9,735 bases of DNA, from NCBI GenBank assembly GCA_018399455.1, contig JAGYOT010000039.1:1-9735 (forward strand), written 5' to 3'. Made by a program: the position numbers and the translations under genes. The notes beneath the pieces were generated by a model. That model saw only the letters and a program-made list of their open reading frames with translations. It was not told the origin of the DNA and did not search any database. Source of the stretch: Desulfobacterales bacterium. Its GTDB lineage: Bacteria > Desulfobacterota > Desulfobacteria > Desulfobacterales > Desulfosalsimonadaceae. Below, in pieces: positions 1 to 6,419 of the stretch (positions are counted from its first letter, which is position 1; each line of letters opens with the position of its first letter).

Positions 1-851
1 GCAAGACTACCACTATCAATATGATCACCGGCCTGGCGCGGCCGGATTTCGGGACAATCCGGATCGGCGGCATCGATTGCACCAACAGGTCCATGCGGGC
101 CCAGCAACTAATCGGCGTCGTCCCGGATGAAAGCAATTTATACCCCGAGTTGACTGGTTTTGACAATTTGTCTTTCTGCGCTGCGCTATACGGGTTGAGA
201 AAGCGGGAGAGACAGACCAGGGCGCATGAGCTTCTGGAGGCGTTCGGCCTGAGCCGGGCGGCAGATCGACGCTTCGGAGCATATTCCAAGGGCATGAAGC
301 GCAAACTCACCATTGCCGCAGGGATAATTCACAAGCCCGAAGTCCTGTTTCTGGACGAGCCGACCACCGGCATCGATGTGGCTAGTTCCCGGAAGTTGCG
401 ACAGCTTATCAAGGATCTGCACCAATCCGGAACGACCATTTTTTTAACCACCCATTATATCGAAGAGGCTGAACGCCTTTGCGACCGCATTGCATTCATT
501 GTTTCCGGCCGCATTATCCGGATCGATACCACCGAAAATCTGCTTCACCCGTTTCAGGCAAAATACGGGGTGCAGATTACTTACGAAAATGACGTAGCCG
601 GAATAATGGGAAAGCTTTCGGAGGCATATCCCGAACTGGAATTTTCTTTGCCCAAAAACGGCATGATTCAGGCGGATGCGAACAAACCCATCCAGGCCGG
701 CGCTGTTGTTCATTTTCTGGAAGACCAGGGGATGGAGGTTTCCGAGGCGAAAAAGATCAAGCCGTCGATAGAGGATGTCTTTGTAAGGATTACAGGCATT
801 GAGGCAGACGCCATGCGGAAAGAAAAAGAAAAAGGGGGCGGAGGACAATGA
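1..851 (+). CDS. ABC-2 type exporter, ATP-binding subunit (5' end outside window)
   Basis: ATPase subunit of an ABC exporter; it would sit at the inner face of the cytoplasmic membrane and power the permease encoded next. The frame is already open at base 3 and reads KTTTINMITGL, the tail of a Walker A motif, so the ATG at 21 is internal and the true start lies upstream. Counting the Lys at bases 3-5 as residue 1, the signature motif is YSKGM (94-98), Walker B is VLFLDE (114-119), the D-loop is GID (123-125) and the switch histidine is H151. The Q-loop reads VVPDESNLYPELT, with Asp (D42) where most family members have Gln. The C-terminal ~100 residues are the accessory region usual for NatA/CcmA-like ATPases. 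The stop overlaps the permease start (ATGA), so the two are translationally coupled. The substrate cannot be told. The family assignment is firm. Confidence 0.93.
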   Translation, partial: KTTTINMITGLARPDFGTIRIGGIDCTNRSMRAQQLIGVVPDESNLYPELTGFDNLSFCAALYGLRKRERQTRAHELLEAFGLSRAADRRFGAYSKGMKRKLTIAAGIIHKPEVLFLDEPTTGIDVASSRKLRQLIKDLHQSGTTIFLTTHYIEEAERLCDRIAFIVSGRIIRIDTTENLLHPFQAKYGVQITYENDVAGIMGKLSEAYPELEFSLPKNGMIQADANKPIQAGAVVHFLEDQGMEVSEAKKIKPSIEDVFVRITGIEADAMRKEKEKGGGGQ

Positions 852-1585
852 AACTCTGGGTCGCTTTCTTTAATATTCTGGCCAAGGACATGCGAACCTA
901 TTACCTGAAACCGCCCAACATCAGCTGGGGACTGGTCTTTCCCCTGGCATGGACGGGCATGTTTTTCATCAAGACCGGAAGCGGTTTTGGCAGCATACCG
1001 GGCCTGCTGCCGGCGGTGGTGGCGCTTTCCATCCTGTTCGGGTCAACATCACTTCTCGCAGTGACGGTCACCTTTGAAAAAAAACAGCACTCTTTTGAAC
1101 GGCTTCTGCTTGCCCCGATTCCCCTGGAGCTACTGATGCTGGCCAAAACAAGCGGCGCCATCCTGTTTGGAACCGTAAATGCCTTCGTGCCGGTTATCAT
1201 GGCCGCTTTTCTGATGGATTTCTCCCGGGTGATCTGGATCCTGTTCATTCCGGCCGTCATCATGATTGCCATTGCTTCGACCTTCCTGGGCCTTTTCATT
1301 GCCGTAGCCGTCAGCGAGGTCTTTGAAGCCCAGACCTTTTCCAACTTCTTCCGCTTTCCCATGATTTTCCTTTGCGGGCTGTTCTTTCCCATCGATAAAC
1401 TGCCTGTCTTTCTAAAGCCCCTTTCTTATGCGCTGCCTCTGACCTACGGCGCGGATGTGCTTCATGGATCCATTCATGGGGGACATATCATGCCCTTCTC
1501 AGTAGACCTGGCGATATTGGCCGCATTCTGCATTGGATTGTTTATGCTGAGCCTCCGCAATATCAAAAAACACTGGATTGCATGA
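848..1585 (+). CDS. ABC-2 type transporter permease
   Basis: Membrane partner of the preceding ATPase. The 245-residue product has about six hydrophobic segments, near residues 27-45, 53-76, 100-125, 128-155, 165-185 and 218-238, which is the usual ABC-2 permease layout. The stretch FEKKQHSFERLLLAPIP (about 76-92) matches the conserved cytoplasmic segment between TM2 and TM3 in this family, and FLCGLFFPIDKLP followed by LPLTYGADVLHG matches the typical region around TM5 and after it. The start ATG overlaps the ATPase stop by 4 bp and has GGAGG (840-844) just upstream. Length is normal for the family and the frame is intact. Such pairs export drugs, polysaccharides, ions or lipids; nothing in the sequence selects one. 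The gene converges on the minus-strand amidotransferase, with 84 bp between them and no clear intrinsic terminator. Confidence 0.93.
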   Translation: MKLWVAFFNILAKDMRTYYLKPPNISWGLVFPLAWTGMFFIKTGSGFGSIPGLLPAVVALSILFGSTSLLAVTVTFEKKQHSFERLLLAPIPLELLMLAKTSGAILFGTVNAFVPVIMAAFLMDFSRVIWILFIPAVIMIAIASTFLGLFIAVAVSEVFEAQTFSNFFRFPMIFLCGLFFPIDKLPVFLKPLSYALPLTYGADVLHGSIHGGHIMPFSVDLAILAAFCIGLFMLSLRNIKKHWIA

Positions 1586-1669
1586 TCCTGTTTCCGTCTC
1601 CCCTGTGCCGCTTTAACCGGAATAGTACGGAGCCCTTTTCTCCAGGCAGATGTTTGCCGAAGAGGCAGC

Positions 1670-2401
1670 TCAAAACAAAGGCCGGTTGTGATTCTCGACC
1701 ATGAGGCAAAAATTGCGGATTGTCTGAAGCGCCGCCGGCGTCTCAGCTACCGCGCCCAGAAGCTTATCCACGTCCCGGCCGAAGGTCCGCAGATCCTTTG
1801 CCTGCTCCCTGATATAGGCGGCCATGATGTCCGCTGTAAATTCCGGGTGAAACTGAATTCCCCAGGCGCAGTCGCCGATTCGAAATGCATGATGGACTTC
1901 ATCGGCACTTGCCGCAAGATGGGTGGCTCCCGGCGGCAGCTGAAGCACCGATTGGCAATGGGTGGCGTGCGCCTGAAAACGGCCGGGAAGCAAGCCGAAC
2001 AGTTTATCCCGGATGCTCCCTGAGAGCAGACGGATGTCAACCGTACCAATCTCTCTATCCCGGGGATGAAAACCCACCTGCCCGCCCCAAGCCCTCGCCA
2101 GCAGCTGGTGCCCGTAGCAGATGCCCATAAACGGGACCCCGGCATCAACAATGTCCGGGATCCAGTTCTCCACCGCCAGGCTCCATGACAGGTCATCGGT
2201 GACCATGGCATGCGATCCCGTCAAAACAACGCCCGCGCACTCTTCCGCTGCCGGAAGCGGAGCGCCGTTTTTCGCATCGACGATGCCGATACCGTTGTCA
2301 GTCGGACCCAGGGCCCTTTCGATCCAGTGCTCAAAATCACCGAAGCGCGCTTTGACGCTGTCGAAAGTAGAGCCCAGCTTGATAATATAAAGCGTTTTCA
2401 T
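1670..2401 (-). CDS. Class I glutamine amidotransferase (GuaA-like GATase domain protein)
   Basis: Stand-alone class I glutamine amidotransferase domain, expected to hydrolyse glutamine, or a gamma-glutamyl compound, in the cytoplasm. The nucleophile motif GICYGHQ carries Cys95, and FHPEF carries His185 and Glu187, so the C-H-E triad is complete; LTGS near residue 60 fits the oxyanion region. There is no synthetase or other partner domain, so it resembles the free-standing COG0518-type proteins rather than GMP synthase itself. I chose the ATG at 2401 (243 aa), because MKTLYIIKLGST is where the family fold begins. The frame stays open to 2521, but that start would overlap amt and add 40 residues of non-family sequence. 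No strong Shine-Dalgarno precedes 2401, so expression may depend on coupling to amt, which ends 76 bp upstream. Its place behind an ammonium channel suggests a role in nitrogen metabolism; the actual substrate is unknown. Confidence 0.88.
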   Translation of the reverse strand: MKTLYIIKLGSTFDSVKARFGDFEHWIERALGPTDNGIGIVDAKNGAPLPAAEECAGVVLTGSHAMVTDDLSWSLAVENWIPDIVDAGVPFMGICYGHQLLARAWGGQVGFHPRDREIGTVDIRLLSGSIRDKLFGLLPGRFQAHATHCQSVLQLPPGATHLAASADEVHHAFRIGDCAWGIQFHPEFTADIMAAYIREQAKDLRTFGRDVDKLLGAVAETPAALQTIRNFCLMVENHNRPLF

Positions 2402-2428
2402 AACAACCCAGCCGTAACCAAAAGCCGC

Positions 2429-2458
2429 CATGTCCGGAAAATTGTTTTCACCGGCATG
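2429..2458 (-). other. Intercistronic hairpin between amt and the amidotransferase
   Basis: The 30 bases fold as CATG-CCGG, two unpaired bases, AAAA, loop CAA, TTTT, CCGG, one bulged A, CATG: twelve base pairs with two small bulges. It lies in the 76-bp gap after the amt stop. No run of T directly follows it on the minus strand (only TTTT after a short GC stretch), so it is not a convincing intrinsic terminator. A role in mRNA processing or in lowering expression of the downstream gene is possible. The pairing is read by eye; no folding energy was calculated. Confidence 0.35.
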
Positions 2459-2477
2459 ACAGCTTTTAAAAAATTGC

Positions 2478-3920
2478 CTATAATTGTCCGGGCAACCAGG
2501 ATTTTTTTTCAGAAGCGGCAAAATTGGCCATTCCGGCCGCTACTGAAGCCGGTGCCGGACTTGAACCGCCTTTGCCTCTCCTGGAGCCAATACCGGAATG
2601 GGAAAGCACTTCAAAGTCCGGATAAGCGGAACCCCCGTGTTCGCTGAAATCCAGCCCTTCCATTTCCTCTTCCGCGGATACGCGAAGCCCGACAGTGACG
2701 GCAATGGTTTTAAACAGGATAAAGGCGGCTACAAAAGTCCACCCAAAACAAGCAAGAATCCCCAGCAGCTGCACGCCGATAATGCCAAGGGAGGTGCCAC
2801 CCATATTAAAGATCCCGGCAGCAAGCGTTCCCCAGGCCCCGCACACCCCGTGAACCGATACGGCACCCACCGGATCATCCACCCGGATCCGCTCGAAGAA
2901 GAGCACCGACAGAACTACAAGGATGCCAGCCACAGCCCCAATCACAATAGAACCGGACGGGGAAACATTGGCACAGCCGGCGGTAATCCCGACCAGACCG
3001 GCAAGCGCCCCGTTTAAACTCATGCCGACCTCAGGCTTTTTAAACCTGATCCATGAGGTGGCCATCGCAAAAACCGCACCCGTTGCCGCCGCCAGATTGG
3101 TATTGACAAAAATCATGGCAATTGAGGTATCCGCGGTGGTGGTTGAGCCCGGGTTGAATCCGAACCACCCCAGCCAAAGGATAAACACCCCGAGAGCGGC
3201 AAGCGGCATATTATGGCCCAGGATAGGTCGAATCGCCCCGTCTTTCCCGTACTTGCCCAGTCTGGGCCCCAGTACCAGAGTCCCGGCGAGGGCCGCCCAT
3301 CCACCAACCGAATGCACAACCGTGGAGCCGGCAAAATCGATAAACCCCAAGCCTTCCAGCCAGCCGCCGCCTTTGAACAGACCGCCCCAGGCCCAGGAGC
3401 CGAATACGGGATAGATCAGACCACTGATAAAAGCGCTGTAGATCAGATACCCTGAAAACTTGGTCCGCTCGGCCATGGCCCCGGAGACAATCGTGGCCGC
3501 CGTTGCCGCAAATACCACTTGAAACATCCAGAAGGCCAGCACCCATGGATCGCCATCCACGGAAAAGTCGCTCAGAAAGAATCCAGAGGTACCGAAAAGC
3601 CCGGTGCCGCTTGCCCCAAACATAAGGCCGAATCCAACCGCCCAGAAGGCCAGCGTACCCATGGAAAAATCCATCAGGTTTTTCATCATTATATTAATTG
3701 AATTTTTGGCCCGCGTAAACCCGGCTTCGACAAGCGCGAAACCGGCCTGCATGAAAAAAACCAGGCATGCCGCAATGAGTGTCCAGAGATAGTTGGCATG
3801 CGTCTGCACAATATCAATGGCGGCAGCATTGGCCTCCGGCGTGGAGATGCCCTCCCCGGCCCATGCGCCGGAGATCCAAACAAAGCTTAAAGCTGTTGTC
3901 AGAAATAGCGGTTTATTCAT
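2478..3920 (-). CDS. amt: Ammonium transporter Amt
   Basis: Ammonium channel of the Amt/MEP/Rh family in the cytoplasmic membrane, conducting NH4+/NH3 into the cell. The 480-residue product starts with a signal-peptide-like segment (MNKPLFLTTALSFVWISGAWA) followed by the usual 11 membrane segments. Functional residues known from E. coli AmtB are present: the Phe gate (F137 in FQVVFAAT, F253 in GWFGFNPGS), Ser259 and Trp187 of the recruitment site, Asp195 in IDFAGSTVVH, and the pore twin histidines His203 and His357 (VSVHGVCG). The cytosolic tail contains EEEMEGLDFSEHGGSAYPDF, the usual Amt C-terminal motif, then about 45 further low-complexity residues. I chose the ATG at 3920 because GGAGGGG (3924-3930) precedes it and the signal peptide starts there; the frame upstream of it has no family similarity and crosses the P-II remnant. 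It lies behind the porin gene and the broken P-II gene, in the same direction. Confidence 0.97.
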   Translation of the reverse strand: MNKPLFLTTALSFVWISGAWAGEGISTPEANAAAIDIVQTHANYLWTLIAACLVFFMQAGFALVEAGFTRAKNSINIMMKNLMDFSMGTLAFWAVGFGLMFGASGTGLFGTSGFFLSDFSVDGDPWVLAFWMFQVVFAATAATIVSGAMAERTKFSGYLIYSAFISGLIYPVFGSWAWGGLFKGGGWLEGLGFIDFAGSTVVHSVGGWAALAGTLVLGPRLGKYGKDGAIRPILGHNMPLAALGVFILWLGWFGFNPGSTTTADTSIAMIFVNTNLAAATGAVFAMATSWIRFKKPEVGMSLNGALAGLVGITAGCANVSPSGSIVIGAVAGILVVLSVLFFERIRVDDPVGAVSVHGVCGAWGTLAAGIFNMGGTSLGIIGVQLLGILACFGWTFVAAFILFKTIAVTVGLRVSAEEEMEGLDFSEHGGSAYPDFEVLSHSGIGSRRGKGGSSPAPASVAAGMANFAASEKKSWLPGQL

Positions 3921-3972
3921 TTTCCCCTCCTTTTTTTTCGGGTCGATCAAATGCTTCATCCATACAGAACAT

Positions 3973-4059
3973 CTATATTGCCTCTCTTCCGGTCTCTCCG
4001 GTGCGTACGCGGATTGCTTCATCCAGGGAAACCACAAAAATTTTCCCGTCGCCGATGTT
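3973..4059 (-). pseudogene. P-II signalling protein (GlnB/GlnK) C-terminal remnant
   Basis: On the minus strand 28 codons plus TAG encode the C-terminal end of a P-II protein: [10 protein letters not shown], then a SLDEA segment, then IRVRTGETG and REAI. Compared with E. coli GlnB (112 aa) it aligns without gaps to residues 85-112, including the IGDGK nucleotide-binding segment (Lys90) and the two arginines (101 and 103) that contact ATP phosphates. The first ~84 residues, including the T-loop with its modified tyrosine that docks into Amt, are absent. There is no start codon with a ribosome binding site, and the upstream 69 bases up to the porin stop do not resemble P-II in any frame. The frame is open back to the porin stop codon, in the same frame as the porin. 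P-II genes normally neighbour amt, so this looks like a local deletion that joined the porin end to the P-II tail. An assembly collapse cannot be excluded. Confidence 0.85.
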
Positions 4060-4128
4060 AAAGGATCTCCATATGTGCACCTGAGAAAAAATCAAAAGGA
4101 TCGCTTTATACCCTTGGGAACCGGCGTT

Positions 4129-4845
4129 TTAAAAATTCCACGAAAACCCGACCCCGCCGAAGAGGTTCTCATCCTGATCGGGCAGCACATCATCATCCAG
4201 CGTGTCTGTGTAGGCAAGAAAAGCGGTCAGATCCATACTTTTGAGCACCGGATAGGCGGCATTCACCCTCAGCGTATATTCATGCAGGCCGCTGTCCGGG
4301 CCCAGGCTGAAGTTATTTCCGGCATATCCCGCGGACGCAGAAGCACCGAGCCCAAGGCCGTTGTCGAGCGCAATATCATATGCAAGCGCCGCAGCCACGT
4401 AATAATCATCGACCTCGTCATAGTCGTAGTAAGCATCAATCCCCATGGAAAAATTGGCTAAAGGCGATACCCAGGCGCTTAGAAACACCTCGCTGGTTCC
4501 GGCCCCGCCGTTGGGGAACAAGTATTCGATATGACCGACAGTAATATCTGCCCATTCCATGGGGAGGGTATACGAAAGGGTCAGATCGATTTCTGAAAAC
4601 TCGTGTTCTTCCAGGATATCGTTGTAATCATCAATGTCATAGTTTCCCCAGACGTTGATGGCAAAATTGTTTGCCGAGACATCCACATAAGGCTGTACCA
4701 CGAACCCGTCATTAAAAGTAATTCCCCGCCATACGTAGGCAGACACAATATCTGCGCCTGCCGTTGCCTCTGCTCCGGCCGCGGGCAGACCGCCGGCTAA
4801 CAAAAACACCGAAACAGCACACATGATAAAACTCGTTTTTTTCAT
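4129..4845 (-). CDS. TorF-like putative porin, outer-membrane beta-barrel
   Basis: Predicted outer-membrane beta-barrel protein of 238 residues. A Sec signal peptide is clear: MKK, hydrophobic core to about residue 19, then cleavage after PAAGA near residue 25. The mature part is acidic, alternates polar and hydrophobic residues as in beta strands, and ends in WNF; a terminal Phe is the usual BAM recognition signal. The early motif SAYVWRGITFNDGFVVQPYVDVS resembles the start of the TorF/Gcw_chp family (PF09694), which is often found next to P-II and amt genes, so a part in nitrogen-compound uptake is a reasonable inference. The ATG at 4845 has AAAGGAG (4854-4860) at proper spacing. It is the first gene downstream of the sigma-54 promoter match and probably heads the operon that contains amt. 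Family membership is likely rather than certain. Confidence 0.82.
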   Translation of the reverse strand: MKKTSFIMCAVSVFLLAGGLPAAGAEATAGADIVSAYVWRGITFNDGFVVQPYVDVSANNFAINVWGNYDIDDYNDILEEHEFSEIDLTLSYTLPMEWADITVGHIEYLFPNGGAGTSEVFLSAWVSPLANFSMGIDAYYDYDEVDDYYVAAALAYDIALDNGLGLGASASAGYAGNNFSLGPDSGLHEYTLRVNAAYPVLKSMDLTAFLAYTDTLDDDVLPDQDENLFGGVGFSWNF

Positions 4846-4888
4846 TATTTCGCTCCTTTAATCTTAATCTGAATGTTTTACCGGTAAG

Positions 4889-4926
4889 GGCCCGTGTTCA
4901 TCACTCAGGGCCGGGATACAACCCGG
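4889..4926 (-). other. Two overlapping hairpins in the porin 5' leader
   Basis: Between the predicted sigma-54 start and the porin ATG lie two short GC-rich stems. One pairs 4889-4893 (GGCCC) with 4908-4912 (GGGCC). The other pairs 4911-4915 (CCGGG) with 4922-4926 (CCCGG). They share bases 4911-4912, so they cannot form at full length together. This is seen by eye; a regulatory function is speculative and no known riboswitch consensus is recognised. Confidence 0.25.
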
Positions 4927-4963
4927 TTTCCTGCCATGGCAATTGCCTGCTGGCCTCCTACAA

Positions 4964-4979
4964 GGCGAAAAGTATGCCA
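4964..4979 (-). promoter_or_regulatory. Sigma-54 (RpoN) -24/-12 promoter for the porin-amt cluster
   Basis: On the minus strand the sequence is TGGCATACTTTTCGCC. Compared with the RpoN consensus TGGCACG-N4-TTGCW it has the whole TGGCA block, the invariant GG and GC, and exactly 10 bases between GG and GC; the deviations are C for T in TTGC and the last base. Transcription would begin near 4953, leaving a leader of about 108 nt before the porin ATG at 4845. Ammonium transporter operons are classic NtrC/RpoN targets, which supports the call. The sequence match is direct; activity is inferred. Confidence 0.62.
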
Positions 4980-5042
4980 TTTTTATAAAATTTTTATTTA
5001 TCAATAAATTTCAAGAACTTAAAGTCGATGGCGGAATATGCT

Positions 5043-5112
5043 TAAACTCCATTTCATACAAAATTGTATTTTAACTTTAATAGCAATACATTTTTGTATG
5101 AAATGGAGTTTA
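5043..5112. repeat. 28-bp imperfect inverted repeat with a dyad inside each arm
   Basis: The arms at 5043-5070 and 5085-5112 are reverse complements over 28 bp with one mismatch (5064 against 5091), separated by 14 bp. Each arm also contains its own small dyad: ATACAAAATTGTAT at 5056-5069 and ATACATTTTTGTAT at 5086-5099, with centres 30 bp apart, close to three helical turns. The element lies about 90-160 bp upstream of the predicted sigma-54 start, which is where enhancer-binding activators usually sit, but the sites do not look like the NtrC consensus. Alternatives are a small palindromic mobile repeat, or an operator for the divergent gene at 5295. No target-site duplication is evident. 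Confidence 0.7.
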
Positions 5113-5294
5113 TTTAGATAGAATGGATCGAGGCCGTTAATTTTCAGCCGGTTATGTCAGCGATGGGTTTGGCTGGGGACCGCCGCAGGCTTCAGACTTG
5201 GTGGCAACGTAAAAAAGCGATTAATACCGCCGCTTCTGGTTTGTTTTGAAGTTCCCTGGAAGTCCGGAGATGAGGAGACCAAAAAGGTTTTTTT
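5113..5294 (+). other. Leader/promoter region of the response regulator gene
   Basis: No gene is visible here. A CAGCC/GGCTG stem and a GGTGG/CCGCC stem (one G-U pair) can form, so the leader may be structured, but I recognise no riboswitch class. TAGAAT near 5118 is a possible -10 box with a poor -35, so I do not call a promoter. AAAAAGG just before the ATG at 5295 is the likely ribosome binding site. Confidence 0.3.
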
Positions 5295-6419
5295 ATGGAC
5301 AAGGTCCTGATTGTTGACAGTGATGCGGATTTTTTAAATACCCTTCAGGCATCCCTTGAAAAACTCCAGCAGTTTAAGGTGCTTACCGCCACAGACGGAA
5401 AGAGTGCACTGGAGTGGCTCAAAAATCATAGTATATCAATTTTTGTCACAGATATTCAGACACCTGAAATCGACTGCCTGGAACTGCTCTCGTATATGAC
5501 CCGGAAGCACCCGGGCACCCCCTGCATTGTTACGACCGACTGGGGAAAACCCTGGTTCAGAAACAGGCTGGCTGAGCAGACCTTTCTTTATCACTTAGAG
5601 AAGCCCTTCAGTGTGAGTGCCATGGCCGCTGCCATTTTTGTGGGCCTTAACTTGCGCGACGAGGGATTAAACCGTCAGGGGATGACCATGGCAAGTCTGC
5701 TTCCGCTTATTGATCTTCAGCAGAAGACCTGCCGCATGCAAATTACCTCCGCAGATACGGGAAAGGGCTATCTATATTTTGATAAAGGCGTTCTTTTTGA
5801 TGCCCATTACAATGACTTAAACGGCGAGTCGGCTGCCCGGGAGATTTCCACCTGGAACCGCATCAGCTTTACCCTTTCCGATCTGCCCCGTCACCGGACC
5901 CGTAAACGGGTTAAAACGAACCTCATGGAGATTGCGGATGCTTATTGGCGAAAAGAGGATGTCATTGATGAGTCTGAGGCGGTCATAAACGAGAGTTCGG
6001 AAAAAGAGCCGATCATTCCCCTTAAAGAGGAGACCACCCCTTTTGAGATGAATTGGGAAAAATCGGGTGCTGTTCTCCAGGATTTTTTAAATGAGATAAA
6101 AGCGATTCGGGGCTATCTCGCATTTGCTCTTGTGGACGCGGGCGGGAAAATCCTGGCCGCCGACCAAAGCAACTATCGCTTGAATTTAAGGCTTCTGTCC
6201 AGGAATTTAAACCCTTTGTTTGCCAATGCCCAGAAGACCTCTGCCTGGCTCAATGTTGAAAAAATCGAAGCAATGACAATACACTCGCCAACTTGCACCA
6301 TTATTATGCAATCCTTCCAGATGAATCTCTTTATCATGATCGCCTGCGCACCAGAGAGCAACTGGTGTGAAATGAAAAAGCGTCTTGACGGCATGTTGGC
6401 CTCATTAAACTGCGTCTGA
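5295..6419 (+). CDS. Response regulator with REC, DUF4388 (PATAN) and roadblock-like domains
   Basis: Cytoplasmic signalling protein of 374 residues without a DNA-binding or enzymatic output domain. Residues 1-120 form a receiver domain: VLIVDSDADF gives the acidic pocket (Asp8, Asp10), Asp53 in FVTDIQTPEID is the phosphoacceptor, Thr80/Thr81 the switch residue, and Lys103 in LEKPFS the conserved lysine. Residues ~128-205 fit DUF4388/PATAN, with MASLLPLIDLQQKTCRMQI and GYLYFDKGVLFDAHYND as its typical signatures. After an acidic linker (~222-250), residues ~256-371 look like a roadblock/LC7 (MglB-like) domain, with FALVDAGGKILAAD as the central strand-turn. Such proteins are thought to act through protein contacts, in some cases with small GTPases of the MglA type. 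No histidine kinase or GTPase gene adjoins it, so the partner is unknown. AAAAAGG lies just before the ATG. The first two domains are confident, the third moderately so. Confidence 0.85.
   Translation: MDKVLIVDSDADFLNTLQASLEKLQQFKVLTATDGKSALEWLKNHSISIFVTDIQTPEIDCLELLSYMTRKHPGTPCIVTTDWGKPWFRNRLAEQTFLYHLEKPFSVSAMAAAIFVGLNLRDEGLNRQGMTMASLLPLIDLQQKTCRMQITSADTGKGYLYFDKGVLFDAHYNDLNGESAAREISTWNRISFTLSDLPRHRTRKRVKTNLMEIADAYWRKEDVIDESEAVINESSEKEPIIPLKEETTPFEMNWEKSGAVLQDFLNEIKAIRGYLAFALVDAGGKILAADQSNYRLNLRLLSRNLNPLFANAQKTSAWLNVEKIEAMTIHSPTCTIIMQSFQMNLFIMIACAPESNWCEMKKRLDGMLASLNCV

Noticed and set aside
2402..2521. N-terminal extension of the amidotransferase (starts at 2521 or 2431)
   Set aside because: The added residues are not family-like, cover an intercistronic hairpin, and the longer form overlaps the amt coding end.
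3921..4037. N-terminal extension of Amt from 4037
   Set aside because: The frame crosses the P-II remnant in another frame, and the ATG at 3920 has both a strong ribosome site and a signal peptide.
5160..5215. Possible plus-strand sigma-54 sites (TGGCAACG and TGGGGACC)
   Set aside because: The spacing between GG and GC is wrong, or the flanking consensus is lost.
5113..5294. Possible cobalamin or cyclic-di-GMP riboswitch in the leader (GAGGAGACC, GGTGGC)
   Set aside because: Only isolated short matches; the other conserved blocks of either class are missing and the downstream gene does not fit.
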